Origin: Actinosynnema sp. ALI-1.44
GTDB taxonomy: Bacteria; Actinomycetota; Actinomycetes; Mycobacteriales; Pseudonocardiaceae
Reading direction: 5' to 3'
Length of the DNA stretch: 64,000 nucleotides
NCBI RefSeq assembly: GCF_001984155.1
Contig: NZ_MTQO01000052.1
Coordinates: 124,001-188,000 of the forward strand
Part shown: in pieces, positions 42,110 to 51,582 of the stretch
Layout of the letters: each line of letters opens with the position of its first letter
Numbering within the stretch: the stretch's first letter is position 1
Notes under the pieces: model-generated
Told to the model about the DNA's origin: nothing
Databases searched by the model: none
Seen by the model: only the letters and a program-made list of their open reading frames with translations
Translations under genes and position numbers: made by a program

Positions 42110-44869
42110 TCATTGGGCGTGCGCGGACAGTACTTCTTCGAGCATCGGGTCACGGCGCGTCGACGGCGCCGCGAACAGTTCGAACGCCCGCCGCCGGTCC
42201 TGTCCCGCGGCCGCCACGTCGCCCAGCGCCGTCCTCGCCCTCGCCAGTTGCCTCGCCGACGCGGCCTGCCCGTAGTCGTCCTCGATCTGGACGGTCAGCC
42301 GTTGGGCCCGTAGCGCGTCGTTGAGCGCGTTGCGGGGCTCGTCCTCACGCAGCCAGATCTCCGAACGGCACAACAACGCTTCCCACTCGTCGTCGCGGTT
42401 GCCCATCCGACGGCACGCGGCCAGACCGGCGTCCAACGTGCGCAACGCCTCGCCACGGTCGTCCATCAGGCAGTACGCCCGGCCGAGCGCGACCAGCGTG
42501 ATGCTCTCACCGATCCGGTCGCCGCCGCGGCGGCGCATCGCCAGGCACTCGTTGAGGCAGTCGACGGCTTCGGTGTGCTTGCCCAGCCTGAGCAGGACCT
42601 CACCCAGGTTGTGCCGCACGACGGCCAGCTTCGGCGACCCCTCTTCGGCCAGCAACGCGATGCCTTCGGTGAAGTAGTCGTGCGCGCGGTGCAGGTCACG
42701 CGTCCACATGCACAACCAGCCGAGGTTGTGCAGCGCGAGCCCTTCGCCCTCGCGGTCACCGAGTTCACGCCAGATCCGCAGTGCCCGGGTCATGCATTCC
42801 CGCGCGGACGACACCCGTCCGGCCCGGTACTCGATCGTGGCGTGGATGCCCAGCATCGCCGCCTCACCGCGGCTGTCGTCGTCGCGCCGCGCGACGTCCA
42901 GCGCGAGCCGGGCCAACGCCGCCAGCTCACGCCAGTGGCTGCGTTTCGTCGCCAACGCACGGACCGCCGTGACCAGGTCGACGGTGAACCGGGCGATCGC
43001 GGGTTCACGCTCGGCCGCCTGCGTCGCCACGGCCACCAGGCACGGCATTTCCGCGTCGAACTGCTCGATCCCGGCGCTCGCGCACATCGTGCGATACCAC
43101 CCCAGTGCGCGCTGCAACGCGTACGTGCGCTCGGTCGCCGGGTCGGTCTCGGCGGCCAGTTCGGCCGCATACAGCCGGAGCAGGTCATGGGTGCGGAACC
43201 GGCCGCCGGGGACCGGGTCGAGCAGCCGGACCTCGACCAGCCGGTCCAGCGCGCGTTCGGCACGCGGTTCGTCCACATCGAGCAGAACCGCCACCAGTTC
43301 GACGCCGACCTCGGGCACACCGAGCACGCCGAGCAGTCGGAAAGCCCTCGCCGCCAGCACAGCCGTGACGTCGGCGCCGAGGGATTCGTAGCCGACCGAG
43401 AAACACGCCCGCACACCGAGGTCCGCGACGCGCAGCTCGTCCAGCGTGCGGCGCCGGTCGGCCAGCCGCGCACCGAACTGCGCGAGCGACCAGTCCGGGC
43501 GGCTGGCCAGCCGCGCGCCCGCGATCCGCAACGCCAGCGGATGCCCGCCGCATGACCTGGTGATGTCGTCGGCCGCACCGCGCTGGGCCATGACCCGATC
43601 GTCACCTGCCAGCTTTCCCAGCAGCCGCACCGAATCCCCGTCGTCGAGCACACCGACCGCGATCTGCCGCGCGTCCACAGTGGTCAACGCGACCCTGCTG
43701 GTGATCATCACCGCGCAGTCCCGGTTGGCCGGCAGCAACGGCGTCACCTGGCCGGCGTCGGCGGCGTTGTCCAGCACCACCAGCATCGTCCGGGACGCCA
43801 GCAGCGACTGGTAGCGGGCGGCTGCCTCACCCGGGTCGACGGTCAGCTCATCCGGCGGCACCCCGAGCGCGCGCAGGAACCGGCCGATCACCTCGGCGGG
43901 ATCGAGCTGGCGCAGGCCGGGACTCGATCCCTGCAGGTCCACGTACAGCTGACCATCCGGGTAACGGCGGGCCACGGCGTGCGCGGCCTTCAACGCGATC
44001 GTGGACTTGCCCAGCCCGCCAGGCCCGTGCAGTGCCACCACACCACCAGCGGACGCCAGCTCGATCTCGGTTTGCCTGCCCACGAACACCACGGGCTCCG
44101 GCGGCAGCTGGCGGGGCACGACCGGCTCGGCCCGGCTGGGTGACAACGCCGGGTCACGCCGAAGCACCTGCTCGTGCAGCCGGCTGAGCTCCGGTCCGGG
44201 ATCGATCCCCAGCTCGTCGGCGAGCGTCCGGCGAGCCGACTGGTAGGCGTCCAACGCACCCGGCACGTCCCCCGAGCGGTACAGCGCGAGCACGAGCTGG
44301 CTGTGCAGGCGTTCCCGCAACGGGTGCTGCCTGATCCAGCCACGCAACCGGGCCGTGACCTCCGCGTGCCCACCCGTCGCGAGCTGGACTTCCGCGTAGT
44401 CCTCGGCGACCGCGAGGTACTGCTCGGTGAGCCGGGCGACGGTCTCGCCGAGCACCGGGCCGAGCGGCACACCACTGGCGGCCGGTCCACGCCACAGGCC
44501 CAGTGCCTCGCCGAAGGCCTGGGCGGCCGTGCCGAGGTCGGACCGGATCAGCGCCAGCCTGCCCTTGGTGGCGAGGTCCTCGAAGACGGGCACGTCGAAG
44601 TCACCGGGCTCGATGTCGAGCTGGTAACCCGACCGCGAGGTCACCAGCAGCTCCTCGCTGGGCAGCAACCGGCGCAGCTGCATCACGTACCCACGCAGGT
44701 TCGGCGCGGCCGAACGCGGCGGCTGCTCACCCCACACCTCGGCGATCAGGGTGTGCGCTGGAACCGTGCGCCCGGCGTTGACCAGCAGCATCGCGAGTAC
44801 GGTGCGCTGTTTGTCCGCGGCGATCGGGGTGTCGTCGATCTCCAGTGCGCCGAGCAGCCGAAACCTCAT
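42110..44869 (-). CDS. AfsR/SARP-type transcriptional regulator (BTAD / NB-ARC / TPR)
   Basis: 919 residues. OmpR-like winged helix at ~1-95 (MRFRLLGALEIDD, RTVLAMLLVNAGRTVPAHTLIAEVWG), bacterial transcriptional activation domain ~100-240 (LRERLHSQLVLALYRSGDVPGALDAYQSARRTLADELGIDPGPEL region), NB-ARC ~260-520 (HGPGGLGKST, LVVLDNAADAGQV), then TPR repeats from ~640 (LHNLGWLCMW, VRHNLGEVLLRLG). SARPs activate secondary-metabolite or developmental genes. No biosynthetic cluster is beside it, so it may be global like AfsR. ATG 44869. Confidence 0.92.
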   Translation of the reverse strand: MRFRLLGALEIDDTPIAADKQRTVLAMLLVNAGRTVPAHTLIAEVWGEQPPRSAAPNLRGYVMQLRRLLPSEELLVTSRSGYQLDIEPGDFDVPVFEDLATKGRLALIRSDLGTAAQAFGEALGLWRGPAASGVPLGPVLGETVARLTEQYLAVAEDYAEVQLATGGHAEVTARLRGWIRQHPLRERLHSQLVLALYRSGDVPGALDAYQSARRTLADELGIDPGPELSRLHEQVLRRDPALSPSRAEPVVPRQLPPEPVVFVGRQTEIELASAGGVVALHGPGGLGKSTIALKAAHAVARRYPDGQLYVDLQGSSPGLRQLDPAEVIGRFLRALGVPPDELTVDPGEAAARYQSLLASRTMLVVLDNAADAGQVTPLLPANRDCAVMITSRVALTTVDARQIAVGVLDDGDSVRLLGKLAGDDRVMAQRGAADDITRSCGGHPLALRIAGARLASRPDWSLAQFGARLADRRRTLDELRVADLGVRACFSVGYESLGADVTAVLAARAFRLLGVLGVPEVGVELVAVLLDVDEPRAERALDRLVEVRLLDPVPGGRFRTHDLLRLYAAELAAETDPATERTYALQRALGWYRTMCASAGIEQFDAEMPCLVAVATQAAEREPAIARFTVDLVTAVRALATKRSHWRELAALARLALDVARRDDDSRGEAAMLGIHATIEYRAGRVSSARECMTRALRIWRELGDREGEGLALHNLGWLCMWTRDLHRAHDYFTEGIALLAEEGSPKLAVVRHNLGEVLLRLGKHTEAVDCLNECLAMRRRGGDRIGESITLVALGRAYCLMDDRGEALRTLDAGLAACRRMGNRDDEWEALLCRSEIWLREDEPRNALNDALRAQRLTVQIEDDYGQAASARQLARARTALGDVAAAGQDRRRAFELFAAPSTRRDPMLEEVLSAHAQ

Positions 44870-44977
44870 GGCACCAGGACACCCGCTGGAACTCGCCGCA
44901 TCCGCGCAGTGTGTCGATGTCCCCGCTGTCCGGTCAAGGGGGCGCCGCAGGGCACCGGTGGTTGTACAAATACGGGT

Positions 44978-46015
44978 ATGAGCAAGCCGTCAGCGCGGAC
45001 CCCGACCCTCGAGGACGTCGCGAGGGTGGCCGGGGTGTCCCGCGCGACGGTGTCCCGCGTGATCAACGGCATCCGGAACGTGGACAGCGAGATCCAGGAG
45101 ACGGTCCGCGAGGCGATCCGGGCAACCGGCTACGCGCCCAACCAGGCAGCCCGCTCGCTGGTGACCCGCAGGGCAGGCACGATCGTGCTGGTGATGGCGG
45201 GTGCGCCGGGCGAAGGAGAGGAGTTCGCCACCCAGGTGTTCGGCGACCCGTTCTTCGGCCGGGTGGCCGGTGGAGTGGTGAACTTCCTGCGCAACCACGG
45301 CATCCACCCGGTGCTGATGCTGGCGGAGACGGGCGAGGCCCGGACCGAGGTGATCGACTTCCTGCGGCGGGGCAACGCGGACGGCGCGCTGCTGGTCTCG
45401 ACCCACCCGGAGGACCCGCTGCCCAGACTGCTGATCGACGCGGGACTGCCCGCGGTGCTGTTCGCCCGCCCGGCACGCCCCGTCCCGATCAGCTACGTGG
45501 ACACGGCCCACCAGGCAGGAGCGGAACTGGCCGCAGACCACCTGGTCAGCCGAGGCAGGACGAAGGTGGCCACCATCTGCGGCCCACTGGACGTCCCGGC
45601 GGCCCAAGCACGGCTGGCCGGGTTCCAGCAGGCCATGGACAGGCACGGGTACCCGTACATCCCGATCGCCGAGGGCGACTTCACCCAGCAGAGCGGCGAG
45701 ACGGCGATGGCGCGGCTGCTCACCGAACACCCCGACTTGGATGGTGTGTTCGCGGCCAACGACCTGATGGCTCATGGGGCTGTGCTCGTGCTGCAGAAGA
45801 ATGGTCGTCGTGTCCCTGAGGACGTGGCGGTGGTCGGCTACGACAACAGCCCGCCCGCGCTGGCTTCCCGGCCGCGACTGACCACAGTGGTCCAGCCGGT
45901 TGAGGAGATGGTGGCGGAGATGGCTCGGATTCTGCTTGACCGGATCGAGTCTCCCGAGCAGGCTCCTCGGTCCGTCGTCTTCGATCCCGCTCTGGTTGTC
46001 CGGGAGTCGACGTGA
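44978..46015 (+). CDS. LacI-family transcriptional regulator
   Basis: 345 residues. N-terminal HTH TLEDVARVAGVSRATVSRVING at ~10-31 with hinge NQAARSLVTRRAGTI, then a periplasmic-binding-like sensor domain (VFGDPFFGRVAGGVVNFL, GVFAANDLMAHGAV, VAVVGYDNSPPALASRPRLTTV). ATG 44978 lies 109 bases from the divergent SARP. Typical target is a sugar transport operon; none adjoins. It could control the sugar-acid operon at 10-19 kb in trans, but nothing in the sequence proves this. Confidence 0.93.
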   Translation: MSKPSARTPTLEDVARVAGVSRATVSRVINGIRNVDSEIQETVREAIRATGYAPNQAARSLVTRRAGTIVLVMAGAPGEGEEFATQVFGDPFFGRVAGGVVNFLRNHGIHPVLMLAETGEARTEVIDFLRRGNADGALLVSTHPEDPLPRLLIDAGLPAVLFARPARPVPISYVDTAHQAGAELAADHLVSRGRTKVATICGPLDVPAAQARLAGFQQAMDRHGYPYIPIAEGDFTQQSGETAMARLLTEHPDLDGVFAANDLMAHGAVLVLQKNGRRVPEDVAVVGYDNSPPALASRPRLTTVVQPVEEMVAEMARILLDRIESPEQAPRSVVFDPALVVREST

Positions 46016-46019
46016 AGAA

Positions 46020-46055
46020 GACGCCGGAGGAAGCCCCGATACTCCCTCCGGCGTC
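46020..46055. terminator. Bidirectional terminator between LacI and ABC permease genes
   Basis: Arms GACGCCGGAGG and CCTCCGGCGTC, loop of 14, in the 56-base gap between converging genes. No U-run. Confidence 0.65.
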
Positions 46056-46071
46056 AGGAATGACGACCGCC

Positions 46072-48333
46072 CTACTCGTCCGAGTAATCCCTCGCGGAAA
46101 CCCGCCGCAGAACGGGCCCGCAGGCGGCAGCGGCCATCAAAGCCACGACAAGCCCCAGCACCACAGGCGTGATGATCCACAGGTTGAGCTGCAGACTCCC
46201 CTTGATCAAGGTGAGCAGCCCCGCCCCGACGAGCACACCGGCGACCCCGGCGCCCACAGTGGCCACCAGCGCGGGCAACATCGCCTCTCGCCGCAGTGCC
46301 TTGGTGAGCACCTTCACCGGCGTCCCCGCGGCGATCAGCGCACCGAACGTCCTGCGCCTGTCGACCACCGAACCCGCGGCAGCGACACCGGCGCTCACTC
46401 CACCGAGGACGGTCGCGATGCTCAGGCCCAGCAGCGTTGCCCGCCGGAGGTCGCCGGTCAGGGTATCCGCCCGGCCGTCGTACCGTTCGTTGCTGTACAC
46501 CGACACGCCCGGCAAGTTGCGGACAACCGCGGTGTGCACCACGTCGGCGTTGGCCGGTGTGGTCACCACGGCCACGGTGTCCATCGCTTCCGGGCCGAAG
46601 CCGAACACCGCGGGGTCCACGACGAACCCGTGGTAGCCGACCGGCTCGTACTCCCGGATCTCTGTTCCCTTCGGCAACGACATCGGCTTGGTGTCACGCA
46701 TGGCCCTGTTCCCATAGGGTGTGAACTTCAGCGTCGAAGCGTCAACGGCGGTTCCCTGGGGAACGTAGACGGCCGGTCCCGGGCGGCACCCCTCGATCCG
46801 GCCGCCGAGCACCTTGGCGACGTCGGCGCAGTTGATCACCATCGCCGAGAAGCCGCGGTCGCTGCCCGCCACGTCGAACCCGCCTCCGCCGATCTCCACG
46901 ACCGACGCGTCACCGGCACCACGCGCGGCGAGGTCTGCCTTCAGGTCGCTGATCTGCTCCGTGCTGTGCCCGGCACCCTCGGCGACGAACACGCCGTCAC
47001 GCCATTTGCCTGAGCTGTAACCGATCTGGTCCTCCACGCTGGGGAACATGGCCAGTGCCATGGATCCCGCGAAGACCGCGAGCACCACCCCGGCTGACGC
47101 GCGGAACGCGGCCTTGGGGTCGTCGCGCAACCTGCGCCCGGCCAGCAGGGTCGCCGGCGAGCGCCAGTTGGCCGTGAAGACCTTGCCGAGCAACGACGTC
47201 ACCAGTGGGCCCGCGAACACCAGCGACACCGCGACCGCGGCGATCCCGAACAGGACCACGTACATCGCGGTGTCCTCGCCGCCGACTTTCGCCGCGCCCA
47301 GTGCGACGACGAAAACCAGGGCGGCGCCGACGAGCCAGAGCAGCCGTGCCACGTTCGGCTGGCGCTTGGTCTGCTGTTGCGCCGCACCCAGCGGCCTGCT
47401 CACCGCGCGCCGCAACCCGAGCACAGCGGCGCCGACGACCAGAAGTGGCCCCAGGATCAGCACTCCGGCGCTCAGCGGACCGGACGGCGTCCAGTCCGAC
47501 GGATACCAGTCACCACCGTCCCACGGGATCAGCGCGACCAGTTCCCGCAGCGGGAACGACAGCGCCACACCGAGAACGGCACCGCCGATCGCGGCGATGG
47601 CGGTCTCCGCGGCGGTCATGGAGATCACTTGCTGCGGTGTCGCGCCTGCCAGTCGCAGTGCAGCCAACCGGCGCTCGCGGCGGGCCGCCGTCAGCCTCGC
47701 GGCCGACGCGACCAGCACAAGACACGGCGCGATCAGCACGACGATGCCGATCTGGCTGAGCACGACCAGCAGCGAGTTGATCGACCCCGGCTGTCCCGAC
47801 GGCGTCAGCCCGGGGCGCGGTGTCCCGGTCGGCATCTCCTTGGCGTCGTGCCCGACGATCGCGACCAGTTCGTCCGGGTACAACAGCGCCTGGGGCCCGA
47901 TCGTCCCGATCACCTTGCCCTTGAACCGGTCAGCCAGCTGTGCGGCCGGTTTCTCCGCCGCCAGCTTGGCCAACGCGGGCGACAGCAGCACTTCGTCCGG
48001 CCCCGGCACCTTCGGGATCCCGGCCGCGACAGGCGGGTCCGGCTTGAGCGCGGCGACGTCGAAGCGCTGGATCTGCTGCTGACCGACGTTGTCGCGGGTC
48101 TGACTCGCCAGAACCGCCGCGTTGGTCTTCGCCTCCTCGAAACTCGCCTCAGTGCTGTAGAACGGCTGGCGCCACGTCGCCCGGTCCGCACGGGACTGCA
48201 GGGCGTCCGGAACCGTTGCCAGCCACAGCACCAGTGTCACCCCGACCGCGACACCGACAGCTGTGAAGATGGCCGACAAGCGGCTCCGGGAGTCGCCCCG
48301 CAGCACACGCAACGCGAGCTGGACGGGGTTCAT
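46072..48333 (-). CDS. FtsX/MacB-type ABC transporter permease
   Basis: 753 residues with ~10 membrane helices in the FtsX arrangement: one at the N-terminus (SAIFTAVGVAVGVTLVLWLA), a ~140-residue outer domain, helices around 180-330, a second FtsX block with another large outer domain (~430-590) and three terminal helices. ATG 48333 overlaps the ATPase stop (ATGA). Such exporters release lipids, peptides or drugs or transmit signals through the envelope. No two-component system adjoins. Confidence 0.9.
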   Translation of the reverse strand: MNPVQLALRVLRGDSRSRLSAIFTAVGVAVGVTLVLWLATVPDALQSRADRATWRQPFYSTEASFEEAKTNAAVLASQTRDNVGQQQIQRFDVAALKPDPPVAAGIPKVPGPDEVLLSPALAKLAAEKPAAQLADRFKGKVIGTIGPQALLYPDELVAIVGHDAKEMPTGTPRPGLTPSGQPGSINSLLVVLSQIGIVVLIAPCLVLVASAARLTAARRERRLAALRLAGATPQQVISMTAAETAIAAIGGAVLGVALSFPLRELVALIPWDGGDWYPSDWTPSGPLSAGVLILGPLLVVGAAVLGLRRAVSRPLGAAQQQTKRQPNVARLLWLVGAALVFVVALGAAKVGGEDTAMYVVLFGIAAVAVSLVFAGPLVTSLLGKVFTANWRSPATLLAGRRLRDDPKAAFRASAGVVLAVFAGSMALAMFPSVEDQIGYSSGKWRDGVFVAEGAGHSTEQISDLKADLAARGAGDASVVEIGGGGFDVAGSDRGFSAMVINCADVAKVLGGRIEGCRPGPAVYVPQGTAVDASTLKFTPYGNRAMRDTKPMSLPKGTEIREYEPVGYHGFVVDPAVFGFGPEAMDTVAVVTTPANADVVHTAVVRNLPGVSVYSNERYDGRADTLTGDLRRATLLGLSIATVLGGVSAGVAAAGSVVDRRRTFGALIAAGTPVKVLTKALRREAMLPALVATVGAGVAGVLVGAGLLTLIKGSLQLNLWIITPVVLGLVVALMAAAACGPVLRRVSARDYSDE

Positions 48334-49007
48334 GCCGCCGCTCGCACTGCGATCAGGCCGTCGCGCATCTCGATGATCCGTTGCGCCCGATTCGCAACGG
48401 ACTCGTCGTGCGTCACGATGACGACGGCCGCGTTCGTCTCCCGCGCGGCGGTCAGCAGCGCGCTGATCGTCTCCTGGCCGGTGCGGGTGTCCAACGCCCC
48501 GGTCGGCTCGTCCGCGAAGATCACCCGCGGGCTGTGTGCCAGCGCGCGGGCGATCGCCATGCGCTGCATCTGCCCACCGGACACCTCACCCGGCCTGCGG
48601 GTGGACAGGCCACCGAGGCCGAGGCGCACCAGCCACTCCCTCGCGGCGGCGATGCCCTTGTCCCGCGGGGTGCCCGCGAGCAGCATCGGCAGTGCGACGT
48701 TCTCCTCCGCGGTCAACTCCGCGACCAGCATCCCCGACTGGAACACGAACCCGAACTCCGTGCGGCGGAGCTTGCTGCGCTCGGTCTCCGACATCCGGGT
48801 GATCGGCTCACGGCCGACGAACACCTCACCGCCGTCGGCGGGCAGGATTCCGGCGAGCACGTGCAGCAGGGTCGACTTCCCCGACCCCGACGGCCCGACG
48901 ATGGCGACCACTTCGCCTGTCCCGATGGTGATGTCCACCCCGGCGAGCGCGGTCACGTCGCCGTAGCGCTTCACCACGCTCCGTCCCGCCAGAATCGGCT
49001 CTGTCAC
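48330..49007 (-). CDS. ABC transporter ATP-binding protein (MacB/LolD type)
   Basis: 225 residues from GTG 49007 (GAGGAAC upstream). Walker A AIVGPSGSGKST, signature VSGGQMQRMAIARAL, Walker B VIFADEPTGALD, and VTHDESVANRAQRI. Complete and probably active. Coupled to the FtsX permease at 46072. Confidence 0.95.
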   Translation of the reverse strand: MTEPILAGRSVVKRYGDVTALAGVDITIGTGEVVAIVGPSGSGKSTLLHVLAGILPADGGEVFVGREPITRMSETERSKLRRTEFGFVFQSGMLVAELTAEENVALPMLLAGTPRDKGIAAAREWLVRLGLGGLSTRRPGEVSGGQMQRMAIARALAHSPRVIFADEPTGALDTRTGQETISALLTAARETNAAVVIVTHDESVANRAQRIIEMRDGLIAVRAAA

Positions 49008-49091
49008 CGTTCCTCCTCATCGATGTTCCGCGAACGACGAGGAGACTGCCGGGGCCAGATGGGTTGCCGCTTCGTCCTGGGAGCCGGGGAA

Positions 49092-49133
49092 ACCGATCGG
49101 CACATCAGCCATCTGGCCGATGTGCCGATCGGT
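49092..49133. terminator. Long palindrome after the alpha-carbonic anhydrase gene
   Basis: Arms ACCGATCGGCACATC and GATGTGCCGATCGGT with an inner GCC/GGC helix, 24 bases beyond the stop at 49157. Likely terminator; being upstream of the ABC operon it could also be an operator for it. Confidence 0.6.
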
Positions 49134-49156
49134 CAATCGGCGATCTTGGGCAGGTG

Positions 49157-49900
49157 TTAGATGTGCGGGCGGTCCACCACGACGGTCCGGCCGTTGAGCG
49201 GCTGGGGCGCACGGGCGTTTCCGCTGGTGAACAAGTGCTGGAAGCGGCTGAGGGTGGCCTGCGAGACGGTCTTGTCCTTCATCAGGAACCACTTGACGCC
49301 CTCGCTGTACGGGTACGTCGTCAAGGACCCGGTGTACCGGGCGGAGGTCCGCTCGTGCGGCAGCAGGGAGTTCAGGTCGATCTCGCCGACGTGTACGTTC
49401 GCGCCGCACTCCGGCGCCAACGCAGCCAGCACCTTGTCCACAGTAGACGGATCGCCCGCTTTCAGCGGGACGCCGATGACCAGGAGTTCCTGCGCGGCGT
49501 CGCGGTGCACGAGGTGCATCTCCAGCGGCGCGGTCTGGCCATCGAACCTGTGCTCGGACGGGGTGTGGAAGTGGAACTGGATCAGGTCGTAGCGCACACC
49601 GGCCAGCGTCACGTGCGCGGTGCCGGGCTCGACCTCGGCTTCCTCGGTTTCCTCGTGCTGCCGGGTGGAGCAGCCGCCCGGCGTGCTCGCGTCCTTCTGG
49701 ACGTACCGCAGTTGGATGTCGGAATGGTGGTAGGAAATGTGTAACAGCGGCAAGCTCGGGTCGTATCTGACCGCACCGTACGTCACGTCGACCGGGCTTT
49801 GCCGCGGGAGCCGCGACTCGGCCGGCCCCGCCAGTGCGACGAGACCGGCCGACAGTGCCAAGGAAAGGCCAATGACGGCAACTTTTCTCTGTCGTGCCAT
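49157..49900 (-). CDS. Alpha-carbonic anhydrase, exported
   Basis: 247 residues from ATG 49900 (AGGA upstream). Signal peptide at ~1-28 (ARQRK, then a VIGLSLALSAGLVALAG core). QSPVDV at the start of the mature domain, zinc His pair in IQFHFHTPSEHRFDG, third His in LEMHLVHRDA and YTGSLTTYPYSEGVKW are all alpha-CA hallmarks. Interconverts CO2 and bicarbonate outside the membrane. Downstream of the SulP transporter on the same strand, with a palindrome between. The longer frame upstream has no support. Confidence 0.93.
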   Translation of the reverse strand: MARQRKVAVIGLSLALSAGLVALAGPAESRLPRQSPVDVTYGAVRYDPSLPLLHISYHHSDIQLRYVQKDASTPGGCSTRQHEETEEAEVEPGTAHVTLAGVRYDLIQFHFHTPSEHRFDGQTAPLEMHLVHRDAAQELLVIGVPLKAGDPSTVDKVLAALAPECGANVHVGEIDLNSLLPHERTSARYTGSLTTYPYSEGVKWFLMKDKTVSQATLSRFQHLFTSGNARAPQPLNGRTVVVDRPHI

Positions 49901-50025
49901 CTGCGCGATCCTGCAGATGGCCGCAGACTGCATACAACCAACGAAAGACAGTTTCCGGACAAATTCCTGACGGAATTTCGGCGATTTTCCGCCAGGCGAC
50001 AATCACCGTCGTACGTCCGTTTTTC

Positions 50026-50045
50026 CTGTATGTCAGGACATACAG
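50026..50045. promoter_or_regulatory. Palindrome before the alpha-carbonic anhydrase
   Basis: CTGTATGTC and GACATACAG around AG, 126 bases before ATG 49900 and 11 bases after the SulP stop. Perfect arms suggest an operator; a weak terminator is the alternative. Confidence 0.5.
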
Positions 50046-50055
50046 TCCCTCGCAT

Positions 50056-51522
50056 TTATTGGGCTAATTGTTCCGATTGGACGATATCGACGTTTTCCTC
50101 GCGATCGGCCCATGCCATGAGCGCGATCCGGCACGCGTGGTCGAGGTGGTGCACGTCGGTCAGGTCGAGATCCACCGGCCGTCCCCGCGGCAGCGACTCC
50201 AGCTTGTCCAGGATCGCGGGCAACCGCAGGAAGGTCGCGTTGCCCGACAGCCGCACCCTGATCGGCCCGCTGCCGGTGTCCTTCACGCGAACCTGCACGT
50301 GGGACGCCTGCCAAGCGACCTTGACGACCGCGAGGGCGATGCCGATCAGGACACCCTCGAACATGTTGAGCCCCACGATCGCCAACGCCGTGACCACCAG
50401 GATGACGGCCTCACCGCGGTGCTCACGCCACAGCGGCACCAGTTTGCGCAGCGGAAGCAGTTTGCAGCCCGCGTGCACCAGCACACCGGCCAGCGCCGCC
50501 AACGGGATGACGCCGATCGTGGCGGGCAGCAACGCGGCGAACAGCAGCAGCCACACGCCATGCAGCACCCGGGACGCCTTGGTGCGCGCGCCCGCCTCCA
50601 CGTTGGCGGAACTCCGGACGATGACAGCGGTCAAGGGCAACGCACCCAGGACGCCACAGACCGTGTTGCCCACGCCCTGGGCGACGAGTTCCTTGTTGTA
50701 GTCGGTACGCGGTCCGTCGTGCATCCGATCCACCGCCGCGGCGCTGAACAGGCTTTCCGCGGACGCGATCAGCACGAAGGCGAGCACCGTGCCCAGCAGC
50801 GCGATGTCGCCGAGCCTGGCCAACTCGCCCGGCGACGTCAGGTTGATCGACCCGAGCAGACCCTGCACCTCGATCCGCTGCACGGGCAGGTCGAACACCG
50901 CGCTCACCAGGGTGGCCAGCGCCACGGCGACGAGCGCGCCTGGCACGAGCCTGACCTTGCGGGGCAACCGCGCCCACAACACCATCACCAGGATCGTGCC
51001 CACGCCGATGGCGAACGCCGTCCACGCGGCGGCCGAACTGAAGATCTTCCCGGCCAGGTCAGGCACGCCGGTCAGCTTGCCGAGACCGCTTGCGGGGGCG
51101 GTGACACCCGCCATTGTGTACAGCTGCCCGGCGATGAGCACCAGGCCGATCCCGGCGAGCATCCCTTCGACCACCGCGGGGGAGATCGCTCGGAACCACC
51201 GCCCGAACCGCACCAGGCCGAGCAGGATCTGCAATAACCCCGCGGCAAGGACGATGACGCCGAGCGCGGCGAGGCCGAACTGCCTGACCGCTTCGAACAC
51301 GAGCACGGTCAGCCCGGCCGCGGGGCCGGACACCTGCAGGCTGCTGCCCGGCAGCAGACCGACGACGAGCCCACCGACGATCCCGGTCACCAGACCGAGT
51401 TCGGCGGGCACCCCGGACGCGACGGCCACTCCGACGCAGAGCGGCAACGCGACAAGGAACACCACGATGGACGCGGTGAGATCGGCACGCCAGGCGCGCC
51501 GGGACAGCGAGGGCGAGGGCAT
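50056..51522 (-). CDS. SulP-family anion transporter (possible bicarbonate transporter)
   Basis: 488 residues from ATG 51522 (GGAG nine bases upstream). About twelve membrane segments with the SulP start (RRAWRADLTASIVVFLVALPLCVGVAVASGV region), LQVSGPAAGLTVLVFEAV and TDYNKELVAQGVGNTVCGVLGALP. A C-terminal STAS domain at ~405-488 (RVRLSGNATFLRLPAILDKLESL, DLDLTDVHHLDHACRIAL). SulP proteins carry sulfate, bicarbonate or dicarboxylates. Genes for carbonic anhydrases on both sides favour bicarbonate; sequence alone does not decide. Confidence 0.9.
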   Translation of the reverse strand: MPSPSLSRRAWRADLTASIVVFLVALPLCVGVAVASGVPAELGLVTGIVGGLVVGLLPGSSLQVSGPAAGLTVLVFEAVRQFGLAALGVIVLAAGLLQILLGLVRFGRWFRAISPAVVEGMLAGIGLVLIAGQLYTMAGVTAPASGLGKLTGVPDLAGKIFSSAAAWTAFAIGVGTILVMVLWARLPRKVRLVPGALVAVALATLVSAVFDLPVQRIEVQGLLGSINLTSPGELARLGDIALLGTVLAFVLIASAESLFSAAAVDRMHDGPRTDYNKELVAQGVGNTVCGVLGALPLTAVIVRSSANVEAGARTKASRVLHGVWLLLFAALLPATIGVIPLAALAGVLVHAGCKLLPLRKLVPLWREHRGEAVILVVTALAIVGLNMFEGVLIGIALAVVKVAWQASHVQVRVKDTGSGPIRVRLSGNATFLRLPAILDKLESLPRGRPVDLDLTDVHHLDHACRIALMAWADREENVDIVQSEQLAQ

Positions 51523-51582
51523 TTCAAGGAGCTCCATCCAAGTCAGCCGCGCAAAGACCGGCACAAACGCTTCGTGCGCAGG

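Noticed and set aside
41823-42113. 96-residue minus-strand frame between terminator and SARP
   Set aside because: Crosses the terminator hairpin, no ribosome site, no recognisable protein features.
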